Assembly (NCBI GenBank): GCA_009777135.1
Contig: WRMM01000062.1
Location: 1-8,960 of the forward strand
Length of the DNA stretch: 8,960 bases
Origin: Candidatus Fibrimonadales bacterium
GTDB taxonomy: Bacteria; Fibrobacterota; Fibrobacteria; Fibrobacterales; Fibrobacteraceae
Reading direction: 5' to 3'
Shown here: piece by piece, positions 5,536-8,960 of the stretch
How positions within the stretch are numbered: position 1 is the stretch's first letter
Layout of the letters: each line of letters begins with the position of its first letter
Position numbers and translations under genes: made by a program
Notes under the pieces: model-generated
The model's database searches: none
The model's input: only the letters and a program-made list of their open reading frames with translations
What the model was told of the DNA's origin: nothing

Positions 5536-5624
5536 TTTTTTTAAAAACAAAAAATGCGGAAAATGGAGCAAAAACCAAAATATGCCTTTTTAAAATTCTA
5601 TATTTATAGGTGTCTCAAAAACGT
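5521..5624. other. Putative invertible segment of about 104 bp
   Basis: Recombination between the central dinucleotides of the two inverted sites would flip this AT-rich segment. It contains a TATATT at 5599-5604 that could be a -10 element pointing at the invertase, but no clear -35 and no reading frame worth annotating. If it carries a promoter, inversion would redirect transcription between hcp on the left and the invertase on the right. This is an inference from the site geometry. Confidence 0.45.
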
Positions 5625-5639
5625 TGGTTTTTGAGACAG
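5610..5639 (-). repeat. Quasi-palindromic site 2, inverted copy of site 1
   Basis: A 12-bp perfect inverted repeat TGTCTCAAAAAC/GTTTTTGAGACA encloses GTTG, with central dinucleotide TT at 5624-5625. It is the inverted copy of site 1, with one difference in the outermost base. It lies just upstream of the invertase start. Unlike site 1 it has no flanking T run in phase with the stem, so a terminator role is less likely here. Confidence 0.65.
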
Positions 5640-5663
5640 AGGGGTTTTTATAAATTTTTTCTG

Positions 5664-6243
5664 ATGATTTACGGCTATATCAGGGTTTCAACAACCCATC
5701 AAAATACGGAAAATCAGCGATTTGAACTGTGCAAATTCGCTGAAAAACAGGGTTTTTCTATTGAAAAATGGATAACTGAGAAAATTTCTTCAACTAGAGC
5801 GCTAGAAGAGCGAAAATTCAGCTCCCTGCTCAAAAAGACAAAGAAGGGCGATATCATAATTGCCTCAGAAATTTCCAGGCTTGGGCGAAACTTGCTGGAA
5901 ATCATGGATATTCTGCATTTTTGTTTGAAAAGGGGGTGCCAGATCTGGACTATCAAGGAGGATTACAAGCTGGGCCTTGACATTCAAAGCAAGGTTCTGG
6001 CAGTGGCTTTCGGGTTGGTTGCAGAGTTTGAAAGAGGTTTGATTTCATCAAGAACAAAAGAGGCGTTAGCGAGGGTTAAGGCGGGCGGAAAAAAAATTAG
6101 GGCGTCCCAGCATAGCAAAAACGATTCGGGAGCGGAAAAAGGAAATACAAAAATTGCAAAACGCAGGCCTAAGCGTGAGGAATATTTCAAAAAGAATAGG
6201 AGTTAGCAGTGCAAGCTTGTATAGGTTTAAAATTGATTGCTAA
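5664..6243 (+). pseudogene. Serine recombinase/DNA invertase, Mpi-like, with a one-base frameshift before its HTH domain
   Basis: The N-terminal catalytic domain is complete: YIRVST with the nucleophile at Ser9, KGDIIIASEISRLGRN (61-76) with the active-site arginines, and the long helix FGLVAEFERGLISSRTKEAL. It resembles the master DNA invertase Mpi group. The continuous frame ends at 6206 (180 residues) with a C-terminus that matches nothing in the family. In the next frame, from TTA at 6097 to TAA at 6243, the family tail appears: LGRPSIAKTIRERKK, an AGLSVRNISKRIGVSSASLY helix-turn-helix and a short end. The break lies at an eight-A run (6089-6096); seven A would give GKKLGRP and a normal 192-residue protein. 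The ATG at 5664 is preferred to a GTG at 5610 that lies inside the crossover site. No strong ribosome site precedes it. Confidence 0.8.
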
Positions 6244-6261
6244 TTTGCTACATTACTAAGC

Positions 6262-7113
6262 ATGCGGAAGTTCTTTTTTACCTGCTCGTTTAGCTTGATT
6301 GCTGTGTTTGGCTTGTTTTCTTGCGGAACGCATGATATGTTTGGAGACAATGAAACGAAAATGGCAAAAGCTTTGCAAGAAGCTTTGCTTTTGGGCAGCC
6401 AAACAGCGACTATAAATTTGGGAGATTCTTCCTGCGAAATCCCTTTTGAGAAAAAAGAGTGCATTACTGGGTATTTAGGGAATGAATTGGTGGAAATTGC
6501 TTTGCCAGATGATATTAAGAAGATTTTTGCTGATATAAGCTCAGTTGCAAGCTTTGCAAGCTTTATCGGGATTTCTAATTTGAATAGCTATAGAGACTCC
6601 ATAATAATCAACTTGAACAGGGCAGCAGAAGAGGCTGCGATGGGAGCTCTTAAAACATTTCAAGATGCTGTTTTCGGATTATCCTTTAGCGATGCTGCCA
6701 AAATTTTGCGCGGAGATTCGGTTGCAGCCACAAGTTATTTGAAAGAAACGACTTACAGCGAACTGCAAGTGAATTTTACGCCTATTATAAAAAGGCCTCT
6801 TGACAGACTAAATCTCAATAAATATTGGAGCCCCATAGCTTCTAGCTATAATTCTTTTGCATCAACATTGGGATCTACATTGGGCTCTTCCATGTTGCCA
6901 TATCCATCTTTAGAACCAGATATTTCTGAATCTTTATCAAATCACGCAATTGATAAGGCCTTGTACGGCTTATTTTTGATGGTTGGCAAGCAAGAAATAA
7001 AACTCAGAGAAGACCCTTTGGGTGCGGTTAGAGAAGCAGGGAATTTAGTGTCTCCCGAAGCTGGGAACTTGTTAAGCGATGTGTTTGGCAAGGCAAAGCA
7101 TGGGTTGATTTAG
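6262..7113 (+). CDS. DUF4197 family lipoprotein
   Basis: This is a 283-residue lipoprotein. Residues 1-20 form a lipoprotein signal peptide (basic MRK, hydrophobic core, LFSC lipobox) with Cys21 as the lipidation site. The rest fits the DUF4197 family: MAKALQEALLLGSQTAT (34-50), EIALPDDIKKIFADI (78-92), NLNRAAEEAAMGALKTFQDA (118-137), FSDAAKILRGDSVAATSYL (142-160) and the terminal HAIDKALYGLFLMVGKQEIK block. The family is widespread in Gram-negative envelopes, and its function is unknown. The ATG at 6262 lies 18 bp after the displaced invertase stop and has no Shine-Dalgarno sequence; a TACATT at 6249-6254 would fit a leaderless or very short transcript. The 3' end overlaps the convergent thiE gene by four bases. 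Confidence 0.85.
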   Translation: MRKFFFTCSFSLIAVFGLFSCGTHDMFGDNETKMAKALQEALLLGSQTATINLGDSSCEIPFEKKECITGYLGNELVEIALPDDIKKIFADISSVASFASFIGISNLNSYRDSIIINLNRAAEEAAMGALKTFQDAVFGLSFSDAAKILRGDSVAATSYLKETTYSELQVNFTPIIKRPLDRLNLNKYWSPIASSYNSFASTLGSTLGSSMLPYPSLEPDISESLSNHAIDKALYGLFLMVGKQEIKLREDPLGAVREAGNLVSPEAGNLLSDVFGKAKHGLI

Positions 7114-7673
7114 CCAACCAGATAGGAACTTACTGCAATTCCATAAGCGCCTAATTTCAATATTTTGGAAACATCTTCGGGAAGAATGCCTCCTATTGCT
7201 ATCACCGGAATGCTTAAACGCAAATCAATAACCTTTTTTATTCCAGTTTCGCCAAGAATTTCGCTCAAATTTTCCTTTGTTCGGGTTGCGCGCCATGGTC
7301 CTAGCCCTATATAATTGCAGCCTTCGGCTTCTCTTTGCTTTGCCTGCTTAGGCGTATTTGCCGTGCCGCCTATTATGGCTTCTTTTCCAAGCAATTTGCG
7401 GGCTTCCGCAACAGGGCAGTCCTTTAAGCCTAAATGCACACCATTTGCCCTGCTTTCCAAGCAAATTTGCGGAGAATCGTTGATTATTATAGTAGCTTTG
7501 TTCTGAGCCAATTTTACAGCTTCCTTTGCGATTTGCAATTTTTCTTGCTCAGTTCCGTTTTTTTGGCGAAGCTGAATCCAGTCTGCGCCAGCGTTTAAGA
7601 GGAACTGAACTTGCTCAATATGGCTAAGCGATGAGCCGTCCCATGTTAAGCAATGAAGCTTGGAAATCACCAT
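7110..7673 (-). CDS. thiE: Thiamine-phosphate synthase
   Basis: ThiE joins HMP pyrophosphate to thiazole phosphate, giving thiamine phosphate in the cytoplasm. The 187 residues cover the TIM barrel with all main motifs: WIQLRQKN (32-39), TIIINDSPQIC (61-71), GVHLGLKDCP (78-87), IIGGTANTPKQA (100-111), YIGLGPWRATRTK (121-133) with the phosphate-binding TRTK loop, IPVIAIGGI (155-163) and GAYGIAVSS (175-183). It is slightly shorter than the usual 200-215 residues, ending soon after the last strand. The ATG at 7673 overlaps the end of thiD by seven bases, so the pair is translationally coupled. Its stop overlaps the convergent lipoprotein gene by four bases. Confidence 0.92.
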   Translation of the reverse strand: MVISKLHCLTWDGSSLSHIEQVQFLLNAGADWIQLRQKNGTEQEKLQIAKEAVKLAQNKATIIINDSPQICLESRANGVHLGLKDCPVAEARKLLGKEAIIGGTANTPKQAKQREAEGCNYIGLGPWRATRTKENLSEILGETGIKKVIDLRLSIPVIAIGGILPEDVSKILKLGAYGIAVSSYLVG

Positions 7674-8407
7674 AAAACACCCAATTTGCCGTTTCCGTTT
7701 TCAAAAAATCCCTGCATTGTTTTTTTTGATATGCGAATAGATTTTTCTAAGTCTTTATATTTTGCGAAGTTAGCGAGAATTAATGCGGAGAGCGTGCATC
7801 CACTGCCATGTCTTTCTTTTTTTATGCGTTTGGATGCAAATTTTACAGGAGCAGGGGAGTTGGGCAAAAATAGCAGGTCTTCGCTTTTTTGAGAATTTGA
7901 GGCATGTCCGCCTTTTACCAAGACTGCGGTTTTGGGCGAGCCTTTGGCTATGTCCAAAAATTCAGCTTCTAGTAAATTTGGAGTTATAAGATTTGCATAA
8001 GCCAATAGTTTTTGCCATGTTACGGCATTCTGCTTGTGAAATTTGAATCCTGAGCTTGCTTTCAAAATCGGGTCCCAAATTATGAATATATCTGGATATT
8101 TTTTGCGCAGCCATTTGAATATTTTTTCCAAAGTTTCAGGATTTTCCACAAGTCCTATTTTTGCATAGCAGAAATCTCTAACTCTTGAAAGTATCTGTAG
8201 TTGCGATTTTATTTGCTCCCAGTGTAGCCAGTTTGGTTTTTCAAAAAAATCTTCATTTTGAATTGTAAACGCTGTGCAAACAGCTTGCCCATAAACTCTG
8301 CAATGTTCAAATGCTTTTATGTCGGCTAAAATACCCGCCCCAGCGCTAGGGTCAAAACCTGCGATTGTTATAAGTCCGGGAAAATGAGAATTTGAGCTAG
8401 TTAACAT
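7667..8407 (-). CDS. thiD: Hydroxymethylpyrimidine/phosphomethylpyrimidine kinase
   Basis: ThiD phosphorylates HMP and HMP-phosphate to the pyrophosphate used by ThiE. From the ATG at 8407 it has 246 residues. ITIAGFDPSAGAGILADIKA (13-32) is the ribokinase-fold substrate loop, WDPILKASSGF (111-121) and ITPNLLEAEFL (141-151) are typical, LVKGGH (163-168) is the phosphate-side strand, and HGSGCTLSALI (200-210) is the anion hole with the Cys seen in ThiD. It is a little shorter than the usual 260-270 residues; the WDPILKASSGF segment resembles Bacteroidota-type ThiD. The frame is open 87 codons further upstream, but that part is non-homologous and rich in phenylalanine, so I reject it. There is no clear ribosome site and no room or THI-box sequence for a TPP riboswitch in the short leader. 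Confidence 0.92.
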   Translation of the reverse strand: MLTSSNSHFPGLITIAGFDPSAGAGILADIKAFEHCRVYGQAVCTAFTIQNEDFFEKPNWLHWEQIKSQLQILSRVRDFCYAKIGLVENPETLEKIFKWLRKKYPDIFIIWDPILKASSGFKFHKQNAVTWQKLLAYANLITPNLLEAEFLDIAKGSPKTAVLVKGGHASNSQKSEDLLFLPNSPAPVKFASKRIKKERHGSGCTLSALILANFAKYKDLEKSIRISKKTMQGFFENGNGKLGVLW

Positions 8408-8452
8408 AATAGCTATTAGATAGTAGCAAAAAATTTGTAAGGAAATCCTACA

Positions 8453-8458
8453 ATTATA
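8453..8458 (-). promoter_or_regulatory. Possible -10 element of the thiD-thiE promoter
   Basis: The minus strand reads TATAAT here, about 45 bases before the thiD ATG, which would give a leader of roughly 38 bases. A TTTTGC lies 17 bases upstream as a weak -35. It is a consensus match only. Confidence 0.35.
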
Positions 8459-8512
8459 AATATAGCAAATACTCCGCAAAAAGGCACAAAAAAAATGAAA
8501 AATCGTAAATAA

Positions 8513-8528
8513 TGTGATATTCATCACA
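8513..8528. promoter_or_regulatory. CRP/FNR-type operator palindrome
   Basis: TGTGATATTCATCACA is an exact match to TGTGA-N6-TCACA, the consensus of cAMP receptor protein sites. It lies in the intergenic region between the divergent thiD operon and the 8671 lipoprotein gene, about 55 bp upstream of the possible thiD -10. A CRP/FNR-family regulator could control one or both. Confidence 0.5.
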
Positions 8529-8549
8529 CCGAAAAAAAGAGAGCGAAAA

Positions 8550-8620
8550 GGGGACAGGGGGGGAGTAGAAAGCAAAAAGGGCGAAAATAACGCAAAATTA
8601 GCCTTTACTAGGGGGGAGTA
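8550..8620 (+). repeat. G-tract direct repeats in the thiD/lipoprotein intergenic region
   Basis: GGGGGGAGTA occurs at 8558-8567 and 8611-8620, both followed by similar A-rich text with GCGAAA. The first belongs to a run of seven G (8557-8563) preceded by GGGG (8550-8553); GGG recurs at 8579-8581. The tracts sit in the promoter region of the 8671 gene and could vary in length or form a G-quadruplex. Confidence 0.5.
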
Positions 8621-8670
8621 AGAAAAAAAGCGAAATAAATAGGGCGTATCAATTTTTATATATTGCAAGT

Positions 8671-8960
8671 ATGAAAAAGGTTTTATTTAGCTTTTTACTA
8701 CTGTGGCTTGTTGCTAGCTGTGCGAATAAACCACAAGAAACAAAGCTAATAATAAATGACCCTTGCATAAAGCCAAAATATTATATTCCAGAATATGCAA
8801 GAAATCTAGCAATGCAAAGGAAAGAAGAATATCTAAATAAAAACCAAAATAAAATAGAGGACTTCAAATATAGATTTTTTTACGATGACAGCGGACACGG
8901 ACAACTGCAGTATAAAATAACGCCATTAGATTACAGAATAAATGAAATTATACACGATGG
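8671..8960 (+). CDS. Putative lipoprotein, 3' end outside the window
   Basis: From the ATG at 8671 the frame is open to the window edge (96 complete codons). Residues 1-17 are a lipoprotein signal peptide: MKK, a hydrophobic core (VLFSFLLLWLL) and the VASC lipobox with Cys18 as the lipidated residue. The mature part visible so far is polar, rich in Lys, Asn and Tyr (KPKYYIPEYARNL, FKYRFFYDDSGHGQLQYKIT), and I do not recognise a family. There is no Shine-Dalgarno sequence; a TATATT at 8659-8664 ends seven bases before the ATG, which would place transcription initiation almost at the start codon. It is divergent from thiD across a 263-bp control region. Confidence 0.7.
   Translation, partial: MKKVLFSFLLLWLVASCANKPQETKLIINDPCIKPKYYIPEYARNLAMQRKEEYLNKNQNKIEDFKYRFFYDDSGHGQLQYKITPLDYRINEIIHD

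Noticed and set aside
5506..5639. Two hairpins as a CRISPR fragment or a simple insertion-sequence end pair
   Set aside because: There are only two copies, in inverted orientation, with no spacers of regular length and no transposase; the adjacent serine recombinase explains them better.
5610..5663. GTG start of the invertase at 5610, adding 18 residues
   Set aside because: The GTG and following codons lie inside the inverted-repeat site, no ribosome site precedes it, and family members begin near MIYGYIRVS.
6089..6097. Programmed -1 ribosomal frameshift at the A8 tract
   Set aside because: The intact HTH lies in the +1 frame relative to the upstream frame, so a -1 slip on the A run would give the wrong frame. 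Only a +1 or -2 shift, or loss of one A in the transcript, restores it.
7653..7989. Plus-strand open frames over thiD
   Set aside because: They are antisense shadows of the conserved thiD coding sequence.
8408..8530. TPP riboswitch upstream of thiD
   Set aside because: No CTGAGA-type THI box or pairing partners are visible on the minus strand, and the predicted leader is too short.
8408..8668. 87-codon N-terminal extension of thiD in the same open frame
   Set aside because: It has no ThiD homology, is dominated by Phe, Leu and Ser from AT-rich intergenic DNA, and covers the CRP-like palindrome and the likely promoter. The family start fits the ATG at 8407.

Overview
The window is AT-rich, tightly packed bacterial DNA. 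Lipoprotein signal peptides, a type VI Hcp protein, a DUF4197 lipoprotein, an Mpi-like serine invertase and a compact thiD-thiE pair fit a Gram-negative bacterium. A Fibrobacterota- or Bacteroidota-related gut or host-associated lineage is my best guess, but the sequence alone does not fix the taxon. Both ends cut a gene: a radical SAM protein at the left and a lipoprotein at the right.

Layout. (1) 1-851, plus strand: the end of a radical SAM enzyme, overlapping by one base a small three-helix membrane protein. (2) 853-1338: a 23-bp scrap of a glycosyltransferase gene, then a BrnT toxin remnant fused in frame to an intact-looking BrnA antitoxin. (3) 1362-4842: a glycan-modification patch with a SAM methyltransferase and a glycosyltransferase (minus), a DUF4422 glycosyltransferase-like gene (plus) and a GT2-like glycosyltransferase (minus). 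It is littered with broken pieces: a second copy of the methyltransferase 5' end, the tail of a PIN-domain toxin and an unidentified open frame. (4) 4861-5328, minus: hcp, the type VI secretion tube protein, lying directly upstream of the GT2-like gene and in the same reading frame. (5) 5329-5663: a non-coding control region with an SD-sequestering hairpin, a GC-rich structured block and two quasi-palindromes in inverted orientation that resemble crossover sites of serine invertases. (6) 5664-6243: a serine invertase gene whose C-terminal DNA-binding domain is put out of frame by an A8 tract. (7) 6262-7113: a DUF4197 lipoprotein. (8) 7110-8407, minus: thiD-thiE of thiamine synthesis. (9) 8408-8670: a divergent control region with a perfect TGTGA-N6-TCACA palindrome and G-tract repeats. 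(10) 8671 to the end: a second lipoprotein, cut by the window.

The most interesting part is 5326-6243. A serine invertase gene sits beside two inverted, hix-like sites with a non-palindromic central AA/TT dinucleotide, bracketing about 104 bp between the invertase and hcp. This looks like a very small invertible switch that could control hcp, the glycosyltransferase behind it, and/or the invertase itself. The invertase carries a one-base frameshift in a homopolymer, which may be a second layer of on/off control or simple decay. The glycan region on the left looks like a locus repeatedly rearranged by recombination, with paralogue fragments left at the junctions.
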